64,000 bases of DNA from Halocaridina rubra (taxonomy: Eukaryota; Arthropoda; Malacostraca; Decapoda; Atyidae), in the NCBI GenBank assembly GCA_037179515.1, contig JAXCGZ010009460.1:152501-216500 (forward strand), read 5' to 3'. Shown here piece after piece: positions 1 to 12,699 of the stretch; within the stretch, counting starts at the first letter, position 1; every line of letters begins with the position of its first letter. The notes under the pieces were generated by a model, which saw only the letters and a list, made by a program, of their open reading frames with translations, had not been told where the DNA came from and searched no databases. Made by a program: the position numbers and the translations under genes.

Positions 1-714
1 CTTTAGCGAAATGTCCAACGTGATGTAATTGAAACATTATTGTTGTTATTATTATTATTATTATTATAAAGCCTTAATGGTCTTGCGTCCTTATTAGTTT
101 GTTCTAATGCGGTATTGCTAATAAATTTACCAAATATTAGAGCTTTGAGTAAATATTTGTTGTAGTACAAGAATTGTCAAAATATGCGAATTGTTGTTAG
201 CATATTCAAGTTGATATTAAAAAGAATTTTGCTAACATATTTAGAAATTGATATCATGAAAAATTATACATTTACTTGATTATTTATCCTATAGAACCTA
301 AAAATAATATAGAATTCGTGTTATGATTTTTCCCTTGTATATTAAAAATTTATATTATATAAAATTTATACAGTTGTTTAATCCATAGAACGCAAAATAT
401 ATAAAGAAATATATAAAATAGAATTTTTTTTTTTTACGCGGGGTAGCAGCAATTGTTTACGTAGCCTGTGGGGGGCAATAAATGTTCATTTATTGCCCAG
501 TAAAATAAGTCGGATGGCAATTGCCCTTTATTGCAAAAGTTTGATACATAGCCACGGTCGTTCTGTGTCGTGAAATCATGAAATGGCCGATATCGCCATA
601 GTACTTAATATTTATGACTTTATTTTAAAAGTTGGCAAGATACTGTTATAGTAAATAAATAAATTAAAATTGGGTAAATGTGTAAGTGCAGAGCGCCAAC
701 GAATGGGCTCAACA

Positions 715-1000
715 TTGAAAAAAATATTTAAAACCAATAAGAAACAATAATTTAAATTATCATCTCACTCCTTAACTAACTCCACAAGCTATGCTTTCAT
801 ATACTGTTGAGCTGATATGGCAATGAAAAAAATATTTAAAGCGTTAGAGACAATGATTTAAATTTAAAAGAATATTTAAAGCATTAAAGACAATGATTTA
901 AAGTATGAAGTTGTTAATTAACTATGCTTTAACATCCTATCGAGATGATACAATTTGAAAAAAATATCTAAAACTATTTATTTATTTAAATTATCCTAAT
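715..1000. repeat. Decayed AT-rich tandem repeat, about 4 units
   Basis: Four related blocks begin near 718, 829, 869 and 955 and share the pattern AAAAATATTTAAA followed some 15-20 bases later by CAATGATTTAAA or a close variant. Blocks two and three are the clearest and lie about 40 bp apart. No coding potential is visible. It could be a decayed minisatellite or local slippage. Confidence 0.5.
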
Positions 1001-1505
1001 TTTTTAAAATGAAGATAACCTAAGTTAATATCTGTGGCTCTAATTTGAAAGCTGTAAAGATACTGTTAGAGTGAACAATTAATAAAGAAACAATAAATAT
1101 ATACAATTATGATAGAATAAAAATATAGAATAATATTTTTGGCAAAGAAATGCCATAATCAACAAAATCAATAAATAAATGTTTATTTTCTTGCATGCAG
1201 TAATTGAGAATATGTGACTTTATCAGAATGACAAGAATTTACATATTATTGCTTTACACAAACGGTTAGGTTAAGTTAGGAAGGTTGGGTACAAAAGTTT
1301 TGTTGTGATTGTGACTTTTTCTTGGATTCTATCACTTTCACACATCTGCGAGTAGATATATAATTTAAATAAAAATAATACAACTAAAAAACTTATTTCA
1401 AGCATCAGCTCTTTTTTTAACTTGAAAATTAACCCTAGTGACCTAATTTAAACCTACACTTAACATTATTATTGTCATGATTTTTTTTTCTTAACTGGGG
1501 ATGTT

Positions 1506-1506
<1 letters not shown>

Positions 1507-1564
<58 letters not shown>
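1507..1564. repeat. (AT)n microsatellite
   Basis: Uninterrupted AT dinucleotides, about 29 units. Open frames read across it as Tyr-Ile repeats are artefacts. Confidence 0.95.
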
Positions 1565-1566
<2 letters not shown>

Positions 1567-2606
1567 TAAAACATTATATTTTAATTTAATAATTGGTGAT
1601 TATATCTTATTATGAGAATTTGCAAAGTGATTTATGTCTTTCCCACTATTTATTATTATTTTTTTAATTATTTTTTTTTTTTAGGTACACAGAGTACAGG
1701 AATGTCATTAGATATATTTAACGGCGAAAACTTGAATGCCGTTATTTTTCACAAATAATGAATATGAATTAAGTAATACAGTACATTTAAGTACTATAAA
1801 ATAAAAATGATTTTTCAGTTTTATAATACTGTACATTGAATGTATATTGCATTATTACTATTTGCTCGCTTTGATATCATCGATAGATAGTTATTATCGA
1901 TTTGGTAGTAAGCATTTATTTACTAAATATCTTCCTCGACTTTGTATAGAATGTCCTCCACAAGACGCTCATGTAAAAAATTTCATCGTGAAACTTGCTA
2001 ATAAGTTATTTCATTAAAATATTATTATTATTATTATTATGTGGAGTTTTTTTACTCTTCATAATCAGAGATTAAGATTTTTAAATTTGTATTTTAATTT
2101 CTATTAAGTAGTGTTGTGAATTGCAGATTCAATATTAATTACCATAATCGCATCTTCTTGTAGAGGCCGTTAATTTATTATTATTATTATTATGCATTGT
2201 TATCCTCATTACATATGTGAAATTTTTTTTAATTTGTAATATAAGGAAAAAATTGGTCAAATATATCTCTCAATGGTTTTTGTAATTAATGTTCCTGTTA
2301 TTATGTTGAAGATATTATCTCTCCTTTTTTCCTAATTTTGTTATTCGCCTTTTAATGTTTATTGTGTATATTCCAACATAAATCCTTAGAATTACAATAT
2401 TCCTTAGAAGTTAATATTTTTGCCATTTAATTTTATTGTTTTGATATATTTAAAGTCACTTTGTAAAAAATAAAAATACAATTAAATCAGAAACCGAAAG
2501 TAAATGCTCTTTCATGATCACTCAAATAATTCCTATAACAATCCTTCTTTGTAGGACCTATAATGGTACTTAGCGTCTAACCCTATAATTATGCAAGTAT
2601 TTTTAA

Positions 2607-3130
<524 letters not shown>

Positions 3131-3267
3131 CATACCTGATGTCATTTTTAGGTGCATTTTGAGGCAAAAGACTGATTAATATAGCCTAAATCAACCTTTA
3201 TTAGGTTAAGTTAACCTTCCTTTTCCTTCATTCCCAGATTAAGCACCTAAAAATGACATCAAGTATG
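3131..3267. repeat. Inverted repeat with 25-bp arms
   Basis: Arms at 3131-3155 and 3243-3267 are complementary at 24 of 25 positions (key string GATGTCATTTTTAGGTGC and its complement), with an 87-bp spacer. Related AGCACCT-containing strings recur near 4390-4580, so this may be the edge of a decayed mobile element. Confidence 0.65.
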
Positions 3268-3336
3268 TATTCTTGGATTAATGCAGTTAATTTGAGTGTC
3301 CAAATAATTTTTTGGGGGAATTTTTTTGTTTTTTGT

Positions 3337-3446
<110 letters not shown>

Positions 3447-3589
3447 GTTTAGAAGCCTCACTTGGCCCAGTTTCCCTTAATTATCACTGACGAATTTTCA
3501 GAGCTATGATTTCCAAGCGTTTTCTTAACGCAGACTATATTATTACATATTTTCAAGAATAGTAGAAATAATTTTCCTCATGGGATATC

Positions 3590-3595
3590 GGAGCG

Positions 3596-3681
<86 letters not shown>
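3590..3681. repeat. Compound (AT)n(TG)n microsatellite
   Basis: AT run to 3660 followed directly by about ten TG units. Confidence 0.95.
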
Positions 3682-3683
<2 letters not shown>

Positions 3684-3950
3684 TTATTATATCACAAGTA
3701 AATACACCTCTATGGGAGGCATTTATAGAGATGAACCAAAAAAAAAAAATCGCAAATGAATAGTGTAACATGCATTAACTTATTGTAAGAAATCATAACT
3801 AATATTAATTTCGTCTATTATATATTATAGTAAGGTACTGGAAAACGCGGCAAGTTCTGTCTCTAGGACAAAAGGCGATAGAGCTCTTGTGGCCTCTCGT
3901 AAATTATGTTATTGACTGGCATCTCGGTTCCTCTCCATTTTTTACCTATT

Positions 3951-4024
3951 GCCGCTTGCATACCAAAGTGGCACGTTGCACGTGGCATGCCACGTGCGAC
4001 GTGCCACTTTGGTGCGAAAGCGGC
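3951..4024. repeat. 74-bp near-perfect palindrome with two E-boxes
   Basis: Two 37-bp arms meet at GGCATGCC with no spacer. They are complementary except for a few positions in the outer part (GCCGCTTGCATACC against GCCGCTTTCGCACC). Each arm holds a CACGTG hexamer, the canonical bHLH E-box, near 3979 and 3991. It is either a tiny foldback/MITE or a regulatory palindrome; the sequence does not decide. Confidence 0.75.
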
Positions 4025-5768
4025 CTAATATTTTTACTCTTATGGATCGTCTTCTTTTTGTGTGTGTGCTTATAGATAAATCATCTGGATTAAAATCTGA
4101 ATATAATTTCATTATCTGTTTTCTTCATATTGGTCTAGATTTTTTTCTCATTCTCACGTGGAGTCGCTAAACATGACTAGTGGAGGAGGCTATTTTTTAG
4201 ATGATTCATCTGCAGGACTCTGAAGTTCACTATCTCTTTTTTTGTTCAATTTGATCTTACTTTTACATGGAGTCGCTGGCTTTACCAGCTTCCTCTGTTC
4301 GTTTCTGTTGAACTCATCATCCACTTATGATCTCTCATCTATTATATCTTGCATTTTACGGTTGACTAATTTCTAGATCAATCCCATGATATGCACCTGA
4401 TGTACCTCAACCCCAGATGAAGCACCTGCGTATAGTTCATTCCTAAATTAGACGCCTTTGCAAGAAATCAGTAAAAATATCGTTGAATAAATAAATATTG
4501 TTTTGATTAAGTTACGTGAACCTAACTTAAAGCACCTGCCTTTTGCCTCTGTACCAACTTTAGCACCTAAATATATCAGGTGCCAATACTTATATTGATC
4601 CCCATTGATATTCGGTCAATCTATATTTTATGCTTTGTAAACATTTCGCAACTGATATGTCTTATGAAGAATTAGAATTTGAAGTTACGGAATTTTGCAC
4701 ATTTTAGGTATTTATTGTTTTATTTCTCTTGACTATGTACCCCGGGGTTGCTTTCAGTCAAAGTAGCGATTTTTTTGTGATTTCAAAGCAAATGAATATT
4801 TTTTTTAGGATAATAAGTGCAAAAAGCCGTTGAAATGAGAAAAATATATATGTGTGAATGAAACGCAGATTGAATAATGAAAAATGGTCAAGATCGACAT
4901 ATGTTTTGGATAATATATAGCATATAATTTCTTAAAACATTATATTTAACTCCTTAAAAAGACTATTGGAGAATTTTACATGCTTGTAAATGTGTGAAAT
5001 TTTATGATTTGTAACTTTTTTTTTAATATAAGACTGACGTCGGTTTTAAATTACCCACAATTCAAACTAAATGTTCGTAATTAGTAAAAGCAGTTCATGA
5101 TAACGAAGTCGGAGAGCGGATACATTTATTATTTTTTTATGAGTGTGACACCGGGGCGGGCAAGGAAAATTGCCCTCATCTGGCCCGGCCACCGAAAAAG
5201 TATTTTAAGAACAAGAAGCTTAAGGGAGTGAAAGAAGTCTTGCGGAAATAAGAGAATTTTGAACAATAGAAAAGACAGGCTGAAAAGAAAATAGTCAAAG
5301 TATACACAAATACCTTAAGTAAAATAAACTCTTGCTTCGTGAACTAAATCATTAAAGCCAAATACTTTATTTCATTTTTATTTCCATATTTCTTTTAATT
5401 TTTTGTTCATTAATGGTAATAGTGACAAAGGTAATAGTGGCCGTTGTTCATAACTAGACCAAACCTTGTCAATCAAACCGTTTCAAATTATGATACAGCA
5501 TTAAAGAGAAAGGTTTCTCTGTTCTTATCTTACATTCGACCAGAATTTTATTCATTCACCCGAATTGGTAGTTTGTGAAAATCTATCGCCAATTAATTGT
5601 GAACGGAATTTAATTATTGGCGTTGGACATAGCTTTCAACAGTGATATATGCAGCAGGAATTCTTGATGGATCACAGAATGGTGTTTAATCTAAAGTTAT
5701 TAGCTATACCTTGTCATACTCTTCTTATTTACATTTTTAATCGAGTTTGGCATATTTTAAGCAATTAT
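4025..5768. other. Unassigned AT-rich sequence
   Basis: No gene recognised. Contains AGCACCT-type motifs between 4380 and 4580 and a short GC-rich patch near 5150-5200. The rest is single-copy-looking AT-rich DNA. Confidence 0.4.
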
Positions 5769-6168
5769 AGACATAACTCTTAGGCCTGATTTCTTAAACA
5801 TTGTAAACCTAGGATACCATATTGTTAGTTAGCTAGACACACAAATAGATTTCATAAATGCATCTGACGCGGTTCTGTGTATGGCTAGGATCCTGACTCG
5901 GTTCTGTGTATGGCTGGGATCCCGTACGGGATCCTAGCCATACACAGAACCGCGTCAGGATTCTAGCCATACGCAGAACCGCGTCAGCTGCGTTCATGGA
6001 ATCCATTTGTGTGTCTAGCTAACTAACAATATGGTATCCTAGGTTTACACTGTTTAAGAAATCGGGCCAAAGAGTTATGTCTATCAGATGCGTTTATGAA
6101 ATCCATTTGTGTGTCTAGCTAACTAACAATATGGTATCCTAGGTTTACACTGTTTAAGAAATCGGGCC
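5769..6168. mobile_element. Palindromic foldback element, copy 1 (one and a half units)
   Basis: The element starts GGCCTGATTTCTTAAAC at 5783 and its mirrored end GTTTAAGAAATCGGGCC reaches 6068, with the core GGATCCCGTACGGGATCC near 5918-5935. The palindrome also includes flanking bases: 5769-5780 (AGACATAACTCT) are complementary to 6072-6083. A second right half follows, ending at 6168. Parts of the centre (GACGCGGTTCTGTGTATGGCTAG and its complement) are themselves duplicated. No coding sequence. It resembles a MITE or foldback element whose whole length is terminal inverted repeat. Confidence 0.85.
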
Positions 6169-6244
6169 TTTAACACGAGGATCGGAAATCAGTTTAGTTT
6201 TGCATTCTACTGGTTATGAAGATCACTTGAAGTTACTATACCTT

Positions 6245-6408
6245 ACTGCGTAGCTTAGTGGTTAGAGCGCTCAACTCGGGAAGTAATTAAACCATGTTCG
6301 AGTCCATTGTGGGGGCGTAAGGAAGGGCGTCCAGCCTTAATTCCACAACCTCAACCTATCTTTGTCCATTCCATTCGATTGGGGATTTTTAGTGACAAAA
6401 ATGGCAAA
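6245..6408 (+). repeat. tRNA-derived SINE, family A
   Basis: tRNA-like head with an A-box-like TAGCTTAGTGGTTAGAGCG and a B-box-like TGTTCGAGTCC, followed by the family body GCGTAAGGAAGGGCGTCCAGCCTTAA and a tail resembling CCATT..GGGGATTTTTAGTGACA. The same body recurs at about 8.2, 13.9, 22.7, 27.3, 32.1 and 33.4 kb. Too diverged to be a working tRNA gene. Confidence 0.8.
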
Positions 6409-6691
6409 AGCATAGGATTTAAAAAACTTTTAGTTGGCATATACACATATGCATTACATAAATATTAAGACGCGGTGCCACTTTCGGAGGGTTTTAAAGG
6501 TCACCACAGCAAAGATAAGTATTCACGCAATGTATTTTTTGTTATTTGGATCTAAAACATTAAATGAAGACATGTGCGCGCAGGCACTCTTTTATTTGCA
6601 TAAATGGTGATTATAACAGCATCACTCTTAGGAATTACAAATATGTGATTTTTTCATTCAGTAGTTAAATTTAGAATAAGGTGTACTTAGA

Positions 6692-6711
<20 letters not shown>

Positions 6712-6772
<61 letters not shown>
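6712..6772. repeat. (AT)n microsatellite after an A-run
   Basis: Poly(A) of about 17 bases at 6693, then about 30 AT units. Confidence 0.9.
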
Positions 6773-6775
<3 letters not shown>

Positions 6776-7697
6776 TATACTGTACTATGAAAAATAATTG
6801 CGTTTAAAATTTAACTGGATTCAAAGATCAATCGCTAAACATATTAAAGGGGGTAATGTAAAGTGTTTCCCTTTGGGATACTTTAATAAAGTGTCTCCTA
6901 CTCAGGCAGGATACGATTATCAGAAGTATAAATGTCACATCCTATATCTATCAGCGATTGTAGCCATGTCTTTCATGCAGTTATTTATTTTGATATGTGT
7001 TTGTTTAATGTATTTTTGATACTTGTATTCTTGTATTTTTTTCGGAGTCGTTCAACAGAAAATATAAAAAAAAAATAGATTTTTGTCAATAAGTGCATTT
7101 TACCGGCTGTAGTTAATTTGTTCTAATATTTTTAAATGTTTATATTTTTCCGCTAAAGGTTATAGTAAGTGGATACGTCGTGTTTTTAGGTCAGGAAATA
7201 ATTTTACAGGTTTTCTATATTTTTTTTCCTGTAGTTTAGATTGCCAAGAAAGTTTCGCACTTGAATATATGATTGTTGGAATGCCTTCCTCCTACTTATT
7301 ATGAAAAAAAATAAGACTCGCCCTTCGCCTTTTTTCAAGTATCGCACTATGTCCAAAACGGTCACACTGGAAAATATCTTTGGATTTCCTTCTCTCACAC
7401 CTATAGAAATAAGGAAATAAACCCCTAATTTATTTTTAAGAATCAAATCATACAAAAAAAAAAAAATTAACTCTGAATTTCCTTCCCTTTCCCATATAAA
7501 AACAAAGTGTGATAGGGCAATATTCACGCTTTTTAAATAAAACTTTTTTGAGGGTTATTCACGCTATATCTTACAATCAGTTGAACTTTTGCCCTTTGCT
7601 AGTGTATTTAAGATATTGGGTTGGGCGTGAATAACGATGTTCTTATCCGACGAAATTCATAATGTTGATATTTTCACTTTTCATCATCGGATATTAT
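6773..7697. other. Unassigned AT-rich sequence
   Basis: Open frames here (for example 73 codons at 6798, plus strand, and 107 codons at 7204-7527, minus strand) have no recognisable domain, AT-driven composition and homopolymer stretches. I do not call genes. Confidence 0.4.
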
Positions 7698-7926
7698 GCC
7701 CCGATTTCTTGAATAGTGTAAACCTAGGATACCATATTGTTTGTTAGCTAGACACGCACAAATGGATTTCATGAACGCATCTGACGTGTTCTGTGTATGG
7801 CTAGGATCCCGTACGGGATCCTAGCCTTACACAACCGCGTCAGATGCGTTTATGAAATCCATTTGTGTGTGCCTAGCTAACAAACAATATGGTATCCTAG
7901 GTTTACACTGTTTAAGAAATCGGGCC
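7698..7926. mobile_element. Palindromic foldback element, copy 2 (single unit, 229 bp)
   Basis: Runs from GCCCCGATTTCTTGAA to GTTTAAGAAATCGGGCC with the core GGATCCCGTACGGGATCC at 7805-7822. The arms are complementary along nearly their whole length, with a few substitutions and a small deletion (CTTACACAACC for CCATACACAGAACC). No obvious target-site duplication. Confidence 0.88.
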
Positions 7927-8178
7927 AATGTACTGTACCCAGTTTTGTAGTTACTCTAGTTGCGATACAGTTCTCAACGGTATAAGTATATCCTGCTTTC
8001 TTTGTAGTTTTCATGTATATTTTGTAATCAGTATATAGATATTAAAATATATTTTCCCTCTATCATCCATGTTCTCGATTTTATATTTGCATTGTGCAAT
8101 CGAGTTAAAATCTCGTCATTTTTTTATCTGCTTTGCGCGTTGGTATAAGATGTTTAAGATGTTTTCATATTTATGTGT

Positions 8179-8330
8179 CGATATTAACCACCATTATGGG
8201 GGTGGACACAGACTATTTGAAGCTGGAGAATTAAGACTGGATGCTCTTCCTTACTCCCCGCGGTGGTCTCGATCGCATATCTGTCACCTCAAGAGCCGAG
8301 TGCGCTAATCGCTGCGCTGCGGTGATTCCC
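8179..8330 (-). repeat. tRNA-derived SINE, family A
   Basis: On the minus strand the head carries GCGCAGCGATTAGCGCAC (A-box-like). On the plus strand the tail reads ACCATTATGGGGGTGGACACAGAC followed by the family body CTGGATGCTCTTCC. Same family as the copy at 22.65 kb. Confidence 0.75.
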
Positions 8331-8771
8331 CGCGCGTAGATATTTATGGAGTTACGGTACTTGGTATTTAGTTATTTTCTATTTCTACAGCTTTCCCAAT
8401 TGTCATATGGGTTCGCTGGTTTATATAAGCCTTTTAGACACTGTCGTTAGTTTTTGTATTTAATGCTGGAAACCCTTATTAACACCAACCCTCTGTATTG
8501 GTCCGGGCTTGGGACCGACAACGAGATGAGCTAGTTGTTCCTCACGTGTCTTCCCCGTAGTAAACATAGTTATTTTATAGATATTAGACTTATCAACCCG
8601 TGTTTATGATGTTTTTGTAATAATTATTGCAGTTTGTTGCTATCAAATTAAACCCTCTTTGCTAGTAGATATAATTACAGTTACGGCGTTCATCAATACG
8701 GGCTGTATATATATTCATCCGGGCTTGGAACCGGGAATTAAGTGAGCTTGCTTATTCCTTCGTTATCTGGA

Positions 8772-8772
<1 letters not shown>
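8331..8772. other. Unassigned sequence with a short internal duplication
   Basis: Two similar strings, GGTCCGGGCTTGGGACCG near 8500 and TCCGGGCTTGGAACCGGGA near 8717, suggest a decayed repeat; a related TCTGGGCTTAGGACCG occurs near 12335. No gene. Confidence 0.4.

Positions 8773-8847
<75 letters not shown>
8773..8847. repeat. (AT)n microsatellite
   Basis: About 37 AT units with one phase shift (TATATTATAT). Confidence 0.95.
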
Positions 8848-8850
<3 letters not shown>

Positions 8851-9600
8851 AGAAGCACTTCAATATTGTAAATGTGGAAAGTTATGGCTACGTAAAAAAA
8901 TATATCTTAATTTCCTTACGTATCTGTAAACACACACACACACACATTACGTTTAAACCCTCTGTGCTTTAGATATATTTCATTTTCAGGGCAGTTTGTG
9001 TGCCATCGACTTAAGCTTACTTTGCCAGTTAATATAAGTTTTGTTATGTTATTCAGCTAATTGCAGTAAATACTTATCGTCATATACGTAATATTTTTAT
9101 TTTTTTGAGAAGGGGTTTTACGTGTCTTCCATCCCCGGCCTAGTTCACCTTAAAGCTGATGACGTCTGCTCTTCTTTTTTTTTTATTATATCGAGCTCTT
9201 CTAAACCCCCCTCCCTCCCTCCCGGGTTGAAAATAGCCCTAGTGTCGTTTCACGTAACTTGTCTGTTTCGTTTAACTGTAAGGTGAAATAAAAGAAAAAA
9301 AAACTGTAAGGTAGTTTTACAGGTAAAGATGTTTTTGTGTATTAAAGGGATTTTTTTTTAAAACAGCATAAGTGTTATCTATTAGAAGTGAAAAGACTGT
9401 CTTTAATTTTCATGGAAAGACGTCTTTGGGCGGGACTGGTTACTGCAAATTAATTTTTGTATAATCAACCCGTTTTTATATATATATATTTTTTTTCATA
9501 GATTTTTATCCATAATCTTATATTTTATTACATCTAAATAGATTATATTGCGAAAAAAATATTCAACTTCTAAATGCGACGTATTTTTTCTCGCTAACGT
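8848..9600. other. Unassigned sequence
   Basis: Contains (AC)n near 8931, a C-rich patch near 9200 and several T-runs. No gene recognised. Confidence 0.4.
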
Positions 9601-9626
9601 AAAAAAAAAAAAAAAAAAAAAAAAAA
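9601..9626. repeat. Poly(A) tract
   Basis: About 26 A residues beginning at 9601. No retroelement body was recognised next to it. Confidence 0.8.
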
Positions 9627-9904
9627 GCATCAGCACTGCGCTGAGGCTCTCCTCAGAGCACTACTAACGCGAGGTTCGTACCATCGTCGTCTTCCAGACA
9701 GCGAGAAAAAGTTATGAATAAAATTCCCCCTTCCCGCTGCTCTTGTTTGTAATGGCCTCGAAGCGGAGGAAACTTCTAAATTATTATTATTTTTCACTTA
9801 TTTTTATTTTTATATTTATATTTTACCCTCCCCCTTTTTTCCCCCCGCCGCTAGATTTCCAAGAGATGTTGTTTCGTCGCTTGGGTTCTTTCTCCGCGCG
9901 TTCA

Positions 9905-10043
9905 TTTTTATTTTTTTCTATTTTGCGTCTTTATTTTAGCGCGTATTTTTAAAGTGCCATGTGTATGTGTGTTTGTGTGTGCTCCACTCGCTCATTTTTT
10001 CTATTTTGCGTATCTTTATTTTAGCGCGTATTTTTAAAGTGCG
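9905..10043. repeat. Direct duplication, about 48 bp
   Basis: The string TCTATTTTGCGTCTTTATTT and its continuation up to TTTTTAAAGTGC occur near 9916-9957 and again near 9999-10042, the second with a 2-bp insertion. Between them lies a TG-rich spacer. The duplicated block is AT-rich with GCGCG islands. Confidence 0.75.
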
Positions 10044-10549
10044 CGCGTGTGTGTGTGTGTAGTCTTACTCATTAATATCGATTTTCTTCAGAATGGAACG
10101 TCCTTGCGAGGTTATATCGTTCTGGGATGTCGTAATATACCAGAAATATACTGCTTACTAATAGGCTTTAATATCCATGTGTGTGTGTGTATGAATTTGT
10201 ACATTCGTCGTGCATGTGACATTGAATATTTTTTACGAACTGCAATTTTTTCACTTTATTAGCACAGAAAATATGAAAATAGTCTTTATTTACTCCTCTC
10301 ATTAAGAACTGAATTGTCGTTGCTTTCTCGCGCTTGCTTTTTTCCCTAATGTTTTTCTTGATTAAACGACTTTTATATTCCCTTATTTTCACGCTGTTTA
10401 CACACCCTCTGCTCTCAGGATATTTAACTCGTTATTCCCTTATTTTGTGTAAGAGGGAAAAATAATTTGGGCCGATGATTAATTTTATTATGAAGAAAAA
10501 GATTATGTATGCAATTTATATTGAAAAAATTAATGAAGTTACCCTTTGC

Positions 10550-10551
<2 letters not shown>

Positions 10552-10643
<92 letters not shown>
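10552..10643. repeat. (AT)n microsatellite with short (TG)n end
   Basis: About 46 AT units, then TTAGTGTGTGTGTG. Confidence 0.95.
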
Positions 10644-10646
<3 letters not shown>

Positions 10647-10992
10647 TGTGTGTGTGTAAAGGACAAAGTTTTGACAATTATTTACTACAAAGTGATAGAT
10701 TTTTTGTTTTCATTTTGTCGATATTAGAGAATTTGTGACAGGTAGCCATCTTTAGCACCCCCTGTTTTTACTTTTTTTTTTTCCTTCCCAACATAATTCA
10801 GGTCCTTCTGGGCTTATTGACTATAAATCTGTTGGGCCGACAAGAAAGCCGAGGCTAAAATATGTCCACTTACATCACGTAGAGTCTAATAGTTTACCCA
10901 ATAAAAGGAGCGAACATGATGAACGATTGCAACAAATTAATATTTCAGCTCCTTTGCCTTCCTCAACCCATCCTTTTTTTGTTTTTCGTTGG

Positions 10993-10996
<4 letters not shown>

Positions 10997-11066
<70 letters not shown>
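10997..11066. repeat. (CT)n microsatellite
   Basis: About 35 CT units. The 138-codon open frame across it (10916-11332) is a Leu-Ser artefact with no domain. Confidence 0.95.
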
Positions 11067-11073
<7 letters not shown>

Positions 11074-11339
11074 CTTCATTGGGGTTTTAGGGAGTTTTAA
11101 ATGGGAGCTAATAACTGGGTTTTGGAGTTCCCTATGGCCGTACTTGGCACCGTGGTCAAATGATAACTTGATTTGTAGGGTTGTTATTGTTGTGATTGAA
11201 GAGGTTAGCTCGGCTAAAGTAATAAGTTATTTTTTTCTGAGTTATTGGATAAGTTTTGGTCTTATGTTAACCCGTTCTTTTCTTCATATGGAATTCATAT
11301 GTTTTAAAGGTTTCAAAGAAGTGAAATGTTAAATTTTAC

Positions 11340-11632
11340 CTCGTCACATGTAGTCTGTATGCTAGAAGGAATGGTTCCATGCATTTTGAGCGGTTAATTT
11401 TTAGCGAAGTTATTTTAACCTAACCCAGTATATATTTTTATCTACTTCGCTCAAAACGTCTTTAAAAAAGGGAGTTTCGCTCAAACTGACAACGCTTAAT
11501 AGGCATCGCTCAAAATGCACATAATTTTAACTTCGCTCAACTTGACTTCGCTCTAACGACTGTACATGAGAAGGGAATATTTTTGTTTACATGTACCGAG
11601 ATGGTTATACTTGAGTTATGATAGAATACGTT
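11340..11632. other. Unassigned sequence with repeated CGCTCAAA motifs
   Basis: The strings TTCGCTCAAA, TCGCTCAAACTG, TCGCTCAAAATGCAC and TTCGCTCAACTTGA occur between 11440 and 11560, suggesting a short decayed tandem repeat. No gene. Confidence 0.4.
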
Positions 11633-11690
11633 GTTCAGGTTTTACGTAACGGACCCCCTTTTCTACCAAGGGCTAGGCAGTATATTCTTG
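11633..11690 (-). repeat. SINE family B tail fragment
   Basis: GGTTTTACGTAACGGACCC then CTTTTCTACCAAGGGCTAGG is the complement of the 3' part of SINE family B, seen more fully at 25150-25330, 33690-33860 and 62364-62495. Confidence 0.7.
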
Positions 11691-12690
11691 TTAATCAGCT
11701 CTCGTAAATTTTATCACATTTTCTCTTAAGTCTTTTGTAAGTTTTAGTTATTTTTTAAGTTCTGTGTGGCTGAAGTAGTAAAAGTCATTGCTTTTTTATT
11801 TTATATTTCTACACAGCTAGATTCTCAGGCTTGAGATAGGTCGATAGGAAAAGCTAATTGTGTAGAATAGATAGGAAAACAAAGGAATTGAGTTGAAAGG
11901 TTTTCTCTTATGTATTGGAATTATTTTTTTCTATTAATCTATTTATTTATACTCTGGTTCTCTGATTTTCTTTTTATTCGATATTTTATACTGCTAGATT
12001 ATCAGGCTTTAGCTAGTTCGATAGGAGAGTTAGTTATGTATGAATAGATAGGAAAAAAACAAAGGAATGGAGTCGAGAGATAGGCTGGTAGACAGGTATT
12101 CCATCCATCCCTTTGCACCCACAACCAGCCACCTTTATGACCTCGTAAAAACTGCTCAATATTTGCTTGCGGGACGAGAGTGTAGATGCTCTTTTGCCCT
12201 CCCATCAGCCTTGTTTACATCCCTTACTCCTCCCCCATCTCATTTGCTCCTTTTTCTCAAGGTCATGTATATTTCTGGCTTTTTATCTTAAGAATTTTTT
12301 CCAGGTAAATTTGTATTTTAGCTTCTCTTTTATCTGGGCTTAGGACCGCCACTAACTTGAGCTGGCTCGCTCCTTGAGTACTTGGATTATTACCTCTTTA
12401 ATATTGCGTGTAATATTTCCAAGACACAGCTAGCTTTGCTGTTTCGTTCCCTCAGATATACAAATGCTTGACTCTACATTATGTAGTATACAATCCTTAT
12501 ATATTAAAAGTATATCCAGTTTTAAACTGTAAATACCTTATATCTGTGTTTTATGATTGTTTGAATGCACATATGAAGCTCATGAGACTATTACAATATT
12601 GATCTTTGTGTATACCTTATGCTAAAACTAAAATTAAATGTTTTATTGTATATAGGAATTTTTTATGAGCAGGAATGCAATTATGACTGT
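11691..12690. other. Unassigned sequence with a duplicated block and one TCGTAAAA site
   Basis: A block of about 55 bp containing AGGTCGATAGGAAAAGCTAA (near 11836) recurs as AGTTCGATAGGAGAGTTAG (near 12016), each followed by ATAGATAGGAAAA and AAAGGAATTG/AAAGGAATGG. CTCGTAAAA occurs at 12142 just after TTTATGAC. No gene. Confidence 0.45.
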
Positions 12691-12699
12691 TTAAGCAGA

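Noticed and set aside
7204..7527. 107-codon minus-strand frame
   Set aside because: No domain, AT-driven Lys/Phe composition and homopolymer stretches; no splice or promoter support.
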